DNA of 64,000 nucleotides, taken from assembly GCA_026545225.1 (NCBI GenBank), contig CM048849.1, positions 51,344,836 through 51,408,835 on the forward strand, read 5' to 3'. Below are positions 26,801 through 38,800 of this stretch, piece by piece. A program made the position numbers and the translations under genes. Origin of the DNA: Cornus controversa (lineage: Eukaryota > Streptophyta > Magnoliopsida > Cornales > Cornaceae). Numbering within the stretch: the first letter of the stretch is position 1; each line of letters begins with the position of its first letter. The notes under the pieces were generated by a model, which was given only the letters and a program-made list of their open reading frames with translations, made no database searches and had not been told where the DNA came from.

Positions 26801-29800
26801 TGACATTATTTTGAACAAAAAGGTTTCTATCAGACTTGAAACTGCATTCTCATGCTAGTCAGTCCAACCTTTTACCACTGCACCACACGATGGACCCCAC
26901 TTAATTTAGTCTATATCAGAAAAATCCATGATACTATTAAAGGACACAATGAATTAAATTAGTTGTGGCACCGAAAGATAAAACGTGATCAGATGTGAAA
27001 ATCCACACACAGCTTGAGATATCACTACCACGCAGTTAAAACTGACCAACAACGTGAAAACCAGAGCCACTTTATTTAATAGTAAAGGAAAATAAAGTGG
27101 ATGTACTTCATCTAAAATTGATTTTAATTCATAACATAAGTATTAATTTGGGAAGGGAAATCGCTGAGACAAAACAACATCAAAAGCAGGGTTTCTGGAA
27201 ATTATATTTCCCACAGCAATAATTGCAACAACACTTTTTACAGGAAAAAAGAAAAAATAACAACTACACAAAAGCAAAATCTATACAACAACAAGCTTCC
27301 AGATCATTCTAGCAACCATCATCACATTACCTACTCACTTTTGATTGTTCAAAGCACAAGCTGAACATTGAAAAAAAAAAAAAAAAAAGAGTTATATTAA
27401 ATGGTGCATCATAGAAGAAGATAGATTTATAAAATAATAATAGAATGTGCATATAAATTACGATGTCAAAAAATGTCACGTCCAACCAGAGATCAGTAGG
27501 TAAGGATAATGTTAGTGCATCAATGAGAAATAGAATAAGCAAAACAACTGATGATCTAGAAACAAGCTGTGTGCCTACCACAAGTTTAAACTAGGTACCA
27601 ACAATTAAAAAGTAGAAAATGAGGTACCAAGCGAGAACTTCATAACGGTTAACTTCAAGTTCAAGACACATAAAAACTCATAAACGATGGGAAGGGAGAA
27701 TAAAACTACGAGTAGTAATTATTTAAGGAAACTATTAAAATTATATACTGATAAAAGTGAGAAATGCTAGATGCTTCAAGCACAAAAGAAGCTTAGAACA
27801 ATGAATGTATGATCCTTTTGGCTGATTTGATAAAATCACCAGAATAACATACTTGTAAAGGTTGAACTGAAACTGATGGAAGATGCCTGAAAAGCCTCAA
27901 TCCAAGGAACATCTCTAACTGCTTCTGACGAGAGCTATCTACAACTGCATTCTTATATCTTCTCTGTAAAGTAATTTTCATATTCTGTGCGGCAGAAAAC
28001 TGTTTAAACTTTCCTGCATCCTCATTAAATATGCTAAGAATTTGGCTGTGCATTGCTTTAGAACCAGTATATAATGTTGCATGAATATCCCCAGAAAGCA
28101 GAAAAATATCAGCTAATTGAGAAATTGGTGATAAAATCGTTGATCTCTTAAACTCTTCAAATGTCATATCAAACCTCTTCCAAGGTTTATCTGGACAGGG
28201 ATGATTCCAAGTTGTGGTCCTAGTGTTGTGATCAATAAAATATGTTTTCCCGGTTACTGCATCAGATCGTTTCTCCCAACCTGGTGGCAGTGGGGCAGTA
28301 TATCCACCGTAATTATTTGTTGACTGATAACCAAATGCAAAATCACTATCAAGTGATATTCCTAGCCTTCGACATTGCTCTACAAAAACTTGAAGGGAAC
28401 CAAAGAAACTAGCAGCATTGGTTCTATCCAAAGAGTCTGCACAATTAAAGCGTATCACTCCATTTTGATGTAATCTTAAGCAGAAGGCACCTTCAAACTC
28501 ATCATTATAGATGATTTCACCACTGCAATCCTTAATTCGCTGACGTGAGGGCAGATAGTCCCCTTCAGAAATGCCTATAGATACTGTGGGAGCTTTTAAA
28601 AGATACCACAATCCTTCAATTGTTTGCTGTTCACCTTTCAATTTTATACTGGCATGCCAATCATAATTTATTAAATGAACGCGAGTATGAGGAAGTTTTC
28701 CAGTTGATCTGACATAGTTCAAGGATTTCTCGAAATGCTGAACTAAAATGGATTCTGATTTGCCGTCTCCATTTCTAAGCAAGTTGACGCACACAATTGG
28801 AACCACAGCAGTTTTTTTCTGATTCCCACCAACAGCAACATCTAGGTTTCGTGCATCATATCTCTTACTCAACCTCTGATAGTACTGTGCACTTCCTTTA
28901 TAAGGATCACGATCAGAAACATATATTTCTGCTTCTGCAGCAGTGATCTTTAATTCTGCACCCCACCAGATAGGAATGGTGCCTCGTCGCCAAATGTACG
29001 TGTTGAAAGGAACACTTTGGCCAGTCCTTTTGGGAACCCATACAAGTTGCTCACATTCAACTTCATTGCCTGTCAAATGCAGAGTCTTAAAGTTCTGAAA
29101 AAATCAATTGACAGTCATAGACTAAATAGAAGCATGGCAGGAAACAAAACCAAAAATAGAAAGATAGTAAAATTATATTTCAGTTAATTTATTGGGAAAA
29201 AAAAAAGACATTATATTTCAGTTGACAACATAAATCTTATCTATAAATCGTAAAGTAACCAAGCACGCGTGATTATCCAAAACAGAGGTCAAATTGAGGT
29301 GAAAAGCATGACCTAAATAACAAGCGTCGAGATGAGAACTGGTCAAACTGATATATGCATCGTCATGCAGAACAAGAGAAAGAAAAACCACTTCTCTAGG
29401 ATTATCAATCACCTGTAGTGGCATGATTTCTGTGGTACCATAACAAAGATTTATGTAAATTGGGTTACCAAAAACTATCTAGAGCATATTACATCAATTA
29501 AACAGTTCACAGAAAAACAGTATAAACTGAAACATAGGGGCAGTTAGAAGACAAGAATGTTACAAGATAAGCCATATGTCTCCAACAAAAGAAAACCAAT
29601 TCTATTGCTAATAGAAGTAGAAAAGGTAGGAAGAAAAGTTACATGTATCAACATCAAGTTTATCAATCTCCTTCCAATGACACAGCAACACATCATCATC
29701 ATTCTTTCCTTGATCACTTTCGAATGGGGTCAACCTAGGGGTGGCAAAATTAGACATGACACGAATTAAGCGGGTTTGGGTTTGAGGTAAGCCGACACGT

Positions 29801-32800
29801 TTAATAAATGGGTCAACACGAACATGACATGCAAAAATTGGGTTGGGTTTGTGTTTAAGCTATCAAAACCGTGACACGATTACTACATGCGTTATTCATA
29901 TATTATGGTTTTATACAAACTTATATATACTACAACAACAACAACAAACTTATATATACATATTTATATATTGCAATTGTTAGTAATCTATTTGTTTGTT
30001 ACAGGACTGATGTAGCCATAAAATGCAAGGATGAGATTGTTATGGTGTCTTTCCAGTTGTTGAATCACCTTATTATGTTTTTGAGTTTATATATAGATAC
30101 AAAATTTATAATATAGTTTGATTTTAGGATTTAGGTATTGATATGTACTTTATTTTTTATATGATTTTCAAATAGATTTTTAGGGGTGGAGAAACTAATA
30201 TGATATAAGTTAAACGGATTAAAAAGTTTATTAAACAAGTCATGCCATTATAGAACATGTTTATTAAACGGGTTACACGGGTCGACACGGATAACACGTT
30301 TAATAAACGGGTTGGGTTAGTGTTGAAGGTCTCTGACACGATTATTAAATGAGTCGGGTTAGGGTTGAGTTGTTTAGTAGAATACTCATACATAGACACG
30401 ACACACACGAAACGGGAACATGAATTGCCACCCCTAGGTCAGCCCATGAATTCTCTTTCTCCATTCATTTCTATCGTAATTCAAGTTTTCTATTATATAT
30501 ATTATTGCGGCGCATAATCTCTTATCATTACTAAATTGTTGTATCTACCATCTGGTATAACTTTAATAGTTATTAATTTATCTCCGTCCCTTATAAACTC
30601 TACAACTTTGTCTTTCATATAGTGGTTATATTTACCCCTTTCCTATAGTTATCCTTGCCAACCGAATAAAGAGTTTATATACTTCCCCAATTTCTGTACC
30701 CTTCTCACCAATTCGTTTAGATTCTTGTAGACAAATTATTTTGATTTTCCTCTTATTCAACGAGTGCATGTGTTCATTACACTCGCCTATTAATTTCCTA
30801 TATTTCATGTTGCTATTCTAATTTTTTGTTTTTTATTATTTTTATTTTTCCTATGAAAATGAGAATTCATCATAAAGATTTGAGAATAATTTTACAGAAA
30901 GCTGTAAGCTGTCAAACCTGACACAAACCCACCTCGTTTTGCATCCGCCCTTGGGTACCTCCAATGAGAGAGTCAAAAACCATTTGAAGCACTTATATAT
31001 GTATATTAATGGAGAAGTTAAAAAAACTATAAACTAAAACCAAGAGGCAGTTAGGATGAGAAGTATGTTAAAACATAAGGTATATATTTGCAATGATTCC
31101 GGAAGGATGCACTAAACAATCTATAATGTACAACAAGAAGCAACATATTTTTAAAGTTAACAAATGGTTATGCTACCTGTGCTAAAGCATGAATTTAAGC
31201 CCCTTGCCAAGTATCGAGTACCAGGGTGAAGCCTGCTACGACGAGCTGTGAGAGCAACTATTCCTTCTTGCTGACCTAAGCTCCCAAAACTTCTACACTC
31301 TGCAAACCCCTATAAATTGATACAGAATGAGTGAATATTATGAGCATCATTATTTTATTTTTCAACACAACCACGGCAAAATGGTTGTAAAGCAGGAGAA
31401 CTGTTGTAATTGAGCGTCAAAAGTAACCGTTATTTAAGGTCAAATAGACAATAAAGCCATGACATGCAAAACAGACCACAAGCAGTGACCGATAGGTCGA
31501 AGGGAAATAATTTATCAATGAGAAAATCACTTGTATACAAAATTCAAAAGGACAATTAATAGAAATACATTTATGGAAGTTAAAAGATAACAGAATACAA
31601 CCTTACTCATAAAATTTGTTAAAAGATAACAGAATACAACCTTACTCATAAATTGTCTTAAATTAGGTGACAATGACCTGTAAAAAAAATAAAGAAACTA
31701 GGATGGGAAGAATATAAGATGAAAATCTTTTATAAGCAACTGGATGAGGAAAAAAAATATAGAGAGAATCGTTTCTACCAAACATTTGCAGAAAGAAAAA
31801 AATTATATCCTGAGAGCGATACTTTCAAACAATTAACCAGCATTCAATACATAACTGCTTCGATAAAATTAAGGAAGAAATAAACTATAAAAGATACATA
31901 ATAAGTTGATATAAACACGAGTTCCCAGATAAAGGGAACCACTGTTAAAATCAATTTGTTCTCTAGGGACCAATTAATAGAAGTGTGATTCCAAATTATG
32001 AACAGGGTTGTCTCCCTTCATGGAAAATCTCCAACAAAATGAAGCTCAGGGTAGGTCAGAGATGCAACAGGAAAAGGTGGGTAGATGGATTCTCTCATCT
32101 CTTCACCTCCTCCTCCTCCTCCTCCTCCTCCTTCTCTCCTCCATCCTCCTTTAATCATTCCATCCTCCACCCCTGTTAATTCAAGCAAACAGGGTCTATG
32201 TCCAGAAGATCCAGGCTACGCCCACCCACATTGAAATCTAAACTATCTACCTTATCAACCTCAAAATCAAAACCATCTCCCAATAGATTGAAACCGACCC
32301 AAAATATTTCCTCATTTGGAGGAAAAACTGTAGAAAGCCAGCTGAATAAGTCCTCAAAACAGTCCATCCTTGATCTAAACCATGGAAAACAAAGTTCTTA
32401 TAACCATTCACATCCCCCTGTTAGCTTGACACCATCAAAATCTTGGCACAAGGATGTTAACACAGAAATCCTTTATCTCCCAGTGGGGGTTGAAGATGCC
32501 ATTGTGGATGGAGAAAAGGCTGATCTCATTGAGCATGTGGCATGGCTTCGAATTATGCTAAGTGAATCGGGTACCCAAAAAAATGGACTACATTTTACTG
32601 TTTGCAAACTCAAAAACCAGATTTCAAGCTTGGAGGAGAAGTTAAAAACAGAATGCAGAAGGAATGAATGTCTCCAGAAGATGATCATGACCATCAGGAA
32701 TTCTTCCTCCATTTTTGGACTCCTAAGGGTTTTAGCAATATAGCAAGTGCCCTTGGTAAGCCATTACAGGCAGACAAAGCTACTGAATCAAGACTGAGAC

Positions 32801-35800
32801 TCAACTTTGCAAGAGTCTGTATTGAAATGGATGCCAAAGCACCCTTCAAAACAGGAAGCTCTGCACCAGTAAATATCAGAGTTGAGTACCAATGGCAACC
32901 TAAGTTCTGCAATTACTGCAACAAACTTGGCCATACTATGACCTCTTGCAGACAAAAAGCTAAGGAGAAACTGCCAGCTGAAGGTTCTCATGATAAAGGG
33001 GATTGGAAGATTGTTTCATATAAAAGAAGCAGAGCCCAGCAAAATAGGCCTTCTACCCACCCAATCACACCAGCCTCTAAATCCCAAAAACATGTTTCAT
33101 TCTCCAAAACCCAAAGATCTAACCTCAGTAAGAACACACCCAAGCCCCTGCTTACTTGTATGAATCAATGCCCAATCAACCATGTTACCAACCAAAATTC
33201 TCAAATCCCATCACCCAAAGTCCCCACCTTTCCCTCTCTCACTAACCCTATTACTGAGCCTATTCAACTGAGTGAAGAACCAAACATTCATGGGATCCAT
33301 TCTCCACACTTCAGCAAAATACCACATGCTCACAGTCCATCTCTTATAAGCCAAGATCACCATTCTTCAGCTGGCCCTGAGACCAATCACCAAGCCCAGT
33401 CCATATCACCAAATGCCAATGATAACAACCTCTCTTCAAGTGACTCACAGGAATCTCATGTTCCTGCAACCTGCCCATCACCCACTTCCAAATGCCCAAC
33501 CTATCACAAATTCATCAACTTGGATAATCACAAACTGGTTGTAGATTTATCCAGGGCTTTTGACCATTCAGCTGCTGACCCTACTAGCCCAAATACTGCA
33601 ACTCTTGATGCAGCACAGAACAGGTTTCAATGTCTGGAGCTTGAAGGAGAAACAGCAACAGATCCTCGAGTCAAACTCAACCTTTCCAATCTTAAACCAC
33701 AGACAGAGAGGAAGAAGAAGAAAAATGGAAGTCATGTTAATAGAAGAAAGGATACAAAGATCCATAAAGTCAATGTAACTCTTTTAAAATTAAGACTTTT
33801 GAAGGGAAGTATCATCCATCACCCCAAATGACCAGCATTGCAGCATGGAATGTGAGGGGTTTGAATCATCCTTCCAAGCAGGAAGAAGTTAAAAAGTTTT
33901 TGGTCGATAATAAAATTGATTTGTTTGCTGCTCTTGAAACGAGAGCAAGTATAAAGAATATGGATGCTATCCACAGAAACATTGCTAGGCATTGGAAAAT
34001 TCTTCACAAATCATTCTCCTCTAGGGAAAATTTGGTTGTTATGGAATCCAATGAAGGTCATCATCACTCTCGAGCAGGATAGCAGCCAAGCAATACATTG
34101 CTCCGTTACCTTGTTGGATAGTGCATCGAATTTCAAATGCAGCTTTATTTATAGGGCTAACACTCCTAATGCAAGGAAAGCTTTGTGGGCAGACATCATC
34201 CTCCAATCTACCAATCTAGCTAACCACCCATGGATATTACTTGGAGGCTTTAATGCAATTTGTAGCATTTGGTAGATGGACTTCTGCAATTACAGATTTC
34301 AAAGATTGCATACACAATGCAGGACTTGAAGATGTTCTGGATTATACTTCACTTGGAATAACAAAAGCCAAGGAATTGCACACATTGCAAGGAAATTGGA
34401 TAGATCATTAATCAATGATCAATGGAATCTAAGGTTCCCTCTGTCCTTGTGTTCCTTTCTTCCACAGTGTTTCAGATCACTGCCCTATACTTGTTAATAT
34501 TGGAAACCCCATCCCAAAAAAACAACTCCCATTCAAATTTTTTAACTCCCGGACTGATAATCCCCTTTATGCCAGCTGTTGAAAAGGCTTGGAACACATT
34601 TATTGTTGGAACTTCTATGTTCCAGGTTGTTAAAAAGCTAAGAATGCTCAAATCTTCTTTGAAAGACATCTCAAAGAAACAATATTCTGACCTATGCCCA
34701 GCAGAAATTGTTTGCTTGCCAAGAAGTTCTTGATCTAGATCCTATGAATGATTCTCTTAGACAACAAGAGAGCTTATGTCTTAAGGAATATAAGACTCTT
34801 TCCTCCATTGAAGAGCAAAATCTCAGACAAAAATCAAGGATTAGATGGTTGCAGGCAGGAGATTGCAATTCAGCATACTTTTTCAATTCTATTGGTTCAA
34901 GAATCAATAGAAGAAAGATTGTTCTTCTCACAGGCAGTGATGGTGAACAAAATGAAAGGGATGAGCCTATCAAGGGAGCAAACTTAAACCATTTCCATGC
35001 TTTTTTGGGGGAAAGCCCCCCACCCTATTCAGGCAGGTCAGTGCTAAGCCCATTTGTCACCAATTTTGTTCCTCCACAATTTTTTAATGAACTGTCCTCT
35101 TTGCCCTCTGACTTAGAAATAGAAGCATATTTTTTCTCTCTCAATAGTGACAAATCTCCAGGCCCTGATGGCTTTAATGCCTTCTTCTATCACAGAGCAT
35201 GGCCAATCATATGTAAGAGCATCATCAAAGCAATCAGAGAGTTTTTCATCAAAGGAAAGCTCTTAAAAGAAGTGAAGTGTTGCTACCTTGCCTTGGTACC
35301 CAAAATTCCTAACCCATCATCACTTAATGAGTTCAAGCCCATTTATGTTGTAATACAATCTATAAGTGTATTGCAAAATTGTTAGCTAATAAGCTCAAGC
35401 CTATACTACCTCATATCATTGACCCCAGCCAAACAGCATTTGTTCAAGGGAGAAACATAAGTGATAGCATCCTTTTGGCACATGAGCTCTTCCATGGATA
35501 CCACCTACCTTCCTCTAGTCCCAAATGTACATTAAAAATTGACCTTCAAAAGGCTTTGATTCAGTAGGATGGGAATTCCTCTTTGATGCTCTTCATCTAT
35601 TCCAATTTCCTCCACTTTTCATCTATTGGATTAGAGAATGTGTTACTTCACCTCATTCTCAATCTCTATCAATGGAGAACTACATGGTTTTTTCCATGTG
35701 TGAAAGGACTAAGGCAAGGAGATCCCCTTTCACCTTTCCTTTTCACTAATGTTATGCAAGTCCTTTCAAATATCATTCAGAAAACAACTTCAACTTCTGC

Positions 35801-38800
35801 CTGCTCAAAATTCAAATTCCATGGGAGATGTGAGAAGAGGTCCATCACACATTTGGCATTTGCAGATGACCTTCTTCTGTTCTCCTATGGAAATCCTAAT
35901 TCCATCACAACCCTTAAAAGTGCATTGGATCTTTTCTCCATCATTTTTGGCCTCTCTATTAACAAGTCCAAAAGCTTTGTTTTCTTGGCAAGTGTTGACC
36001 CTTCAACTGAGCAGGTTATTATTGACTTGCTAGGATTTAATAGAGGCAACCTTCTTATCACACATTTAGGAGTTCCTTTAATCTCTACAAGGCTTAAGGC
36101 CACAAATTGCAAGGTTTTAGTTGATAAGATTACCAAAAGGGTTGATCACTGGACAAGTAGGTTCCTATCATATGGAGGAAGATTGCAGCTCATCAACTCC
36201 ATCTTGATAAGCACACAAATGTATTGGTCTTCTATGTTTGTGCTTCCTAAATTAGTTCTGGCAGACATTAACAAAGTGTGCAGGAACTTCCTATGGACAG
36301 GATCAAATACTCAAAACAAAAAAGCCAAGGTTGCTTGGCATTCAATTTGTAGGCCTAAGCAAATGGGGGGTCTAGGCATTCCAAATATTGTTCTACTCAA
36401 CAAGGCAGCAATCATGAAGAATCTATGGCATGTCATAGCAAACAATAAGCAAAGCTCATGGGCTCAATGAGTTAAGGAATACCTGGTGAAAGGCAGATGC
36501 ATCTGGGAGATTAAATGTCCTCAAAAGTGCTCATGGAATTGGAGGAAGTTACTGCAATTAAGAGCCCCAATCAAGCCTCTGCTTAAAATCAAGGTTGGCA
36601 ATGGATCCACCACATCCTTTTGGCTTTGGCATGATAGCTAGCTAACCAACTCTCCTCTCTGCTCCAGTTTTCAGCATCGTGAAATTAAAAACTCTGAAAT
36701 TCCAAGTAATGCCTTACTGAGTTCTTTTACCTCAAACCAATCATGGTCCTTTCCCCTTTCTATTGTTGCCTTGATACCTGAACTTCTAACAACCCATCCA
36801 CCTACTCCATGCCCTGACTCATTCACTTGAATCCCATCCCCAAATGATAAGTTCAGCTTAAAATCTACTATGCCATACACCTGTCCACATTCAGATCCTG
36901 TTCCTTGGGCTCATTTGGTATGGAGTTCCTTGTCCATTCCGAAACACAAATTAACCCTATGGCTAGCTATTCTCAAGAGGCTTCCCACATTAGATAGGAA
37001 AATATTTGAATACCTTGATTCCTCTAACATTTGTTCACTTTGCAATCATCAACCAAATCAGTGGACCATTTATTCTTCAAATGTCCATTCTCAAATCCAA
37101 TTTGGACATTTATTCAAACACAATGTGGTTTCCATATTGGAGATGTGAACTGGAATACTCTAATTTCTTGGGCAAGCCATCATTGGAAGCAAAAGATCGG
37201 GTGCAATTCAATTAGGAAACTAGCCTTTTCAACATCAATCTATCATATCTGGATCGAGAGGAATAGAAGACTACTATAAGGCAAGAGTAGAACTCAAAGC
37301 TCTATTCAAGATCAAATCTACAATGGCATCCGAGATCGTCTCCTTCCTATCTCCATGAATGACTACACAGCATCAACACGAGCTCTAAAAGCTTGGGATC
37401 TTCCATCCTCCTTCCTCAGACCACCCCCAAGACCACCGGATTGATCACGCAAAGCTTCCTTCAATAAATTGGAAGCTTAACTCTCAGGGGCTAACCGGAT
37501 GCTCTATTTGGCCGTTATATAACGGTTAAATCTGAATTTGAATTATGGGCCAATCAAGTGGGCTTGTACTAGATGTTTGGTTTTGAAAGCTAATGGAGCT
37601 GATGTTCTGGCTTGATATTTGGGTCTTTCTATTGGCCATTACTCCCATTTTATAGGCCTTGTAAATATTTACTCTTTCAATATACATTTGCCTAACCTTC
37701 CGGAAAAAAAAAAATCTCCAACAAAATGGGCTTGCAAAAAGAATTGGCAGAAACCGAAATACTACCTCACTGTAGCAAATCTAACCCAGCTCATTTTCTA
37801 CAAGTTTGAGATGGGTATATGCAAATTGCAGGCATCCACCTGCACACAAGTGAGCATAGTGTGACTTGAGCAGTCATCACCTGACAACTATTACTCTCGA
37901 ATCAGTGGTCAACAAAGAGAATATCTTGTTTGACTATCAGTTCAATATATTCACTTTTCTTAGACCTCTCCATAATTTTAATGCCATATTCAAAGAAAAT
38001 AATTAAGTCTGTTTTGCATATATCTGTGACAAATGTAGAAACCATCTCTTTAACATCTTATCTCATATATGCCCCACCCTTTGATATGACGACTTCTCAC
38101 CCAACAATATCAAGAGTAAACACCCAAACATGCTTATAGGCACATATGATTATAAGAACATGCAAACAGCAACAATTATCAGTGTTGTTCTAATATCATG
38201 CAAGGTAAAAAGCACTTTACAATCTTTTGTAGAGAAGGTAAACTTGCTGGCCAAAAATCTGGAAAGAAAATAGTAATATAACATCAAACATTCAGATAAG
38301 CATCCATGTGAAAATATTAAGTCTAAACCAAACCTGCAGAAGAATGACACAATGTTGCGCCAGCCCAATGTTTTTGAAGGGCATTGAAAACCACCAATTC
38401 CAAACAAATTCATCATCAGGCTTTTGCAAGGGCATACGGCTTGGAAAAGGCCGAGTGAGGTCCCTAGTTTCACAAAAATAGTGCTTGCCATCAATGTCAA
38501 GGTCAGTCAATTCTTGAACATTTCTTACTTCTCCTTTACCCTGAGGTTGAGGATTTTGAAGTGAAATTTTAATCCACTGGCTCTCAGTTACTGTATATAC
38601 ACACCCTCCACCAGGCAAATATGGAATGCTGGCAGTCAACTTTGTTGCAACAAGCAGTAACCCAAAGCTCCCTAGGGATGCATAGCCCAATATTGCCCTG
38701 GCATATGTTACACTCTTGCAAAGCCACTTTGATCCATTTGTTACATAATTTAATGCTTCATTTTGGGAGTTAAAAACATCAAAACCCAGCTTTCCAGTAT

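Larger units (their letters stand above)
20893..27852. other. SAC9 intron 3 (7 kb) filled with repeats
   Basis: Between exons C and D. Contains two RTE-type LINE remnants in opposite orientations, an L1 fragment and a Copia LTR fossil, listed separately. 20893-21489 and 25800-27852 show nothing recognisable apart from simple A-runs near 27370. Confidence 0.8.
29070..31176. other. SAC9 intron 2
   Basis: 2.1 kb between exons B and C. Contains an RTE LINE tail on the minus strand that was itself split by a hAT-like MITE, listed separately; 29070-29685 shows nothing recognisable. Confidence 0.8.
32042..37710 (+). mobile_element. Near full-length L1-type LINE inserted antisense in SAC9 intron 1
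   Basis: Flanked by an 18-bp direct repeat aaaatctccaacaaaatg (32024-32041 and 37711-37728; the A's at the right copy merge with the poly-A tail). ORF1 spans about 32198-33831 with a CCHC zinc knuckle ([15 protein letters not shown]). ORF2 follows from 33828: endonuclease start ([18 protein letters not shown]), RT ([33 protein letters not shown]) and zf-RVT near 36900-37100 ([15 protein letters not shown]). Several stops and frame shifts disrupt both ORFs, so the copy is dead, but its length and target repeat are intact. The inserted copy runs opposite to SAC9. Confidence 0.92.
31310..38333. other. SAC9 intron 1 (first intron inside the coding region)
   Basis: 7.0 kb, of which 5.7 kb is the L1 at 32042-37710. 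Without it the intron would be about 1.35 kb. 31580-31655 contains a 33-bp direct repeat (TTAAAAGATAACAGAATACAA...). Nothing else recognised. Confidence 0.85.

Noticed and set aside
26600-26920. Possible tRNA-derived SINE (CCTTTTACCACTGCACCAC)
   Set aside because: Only one box-like motif was visible and no target duplication or A/B-box spacing could be supported.
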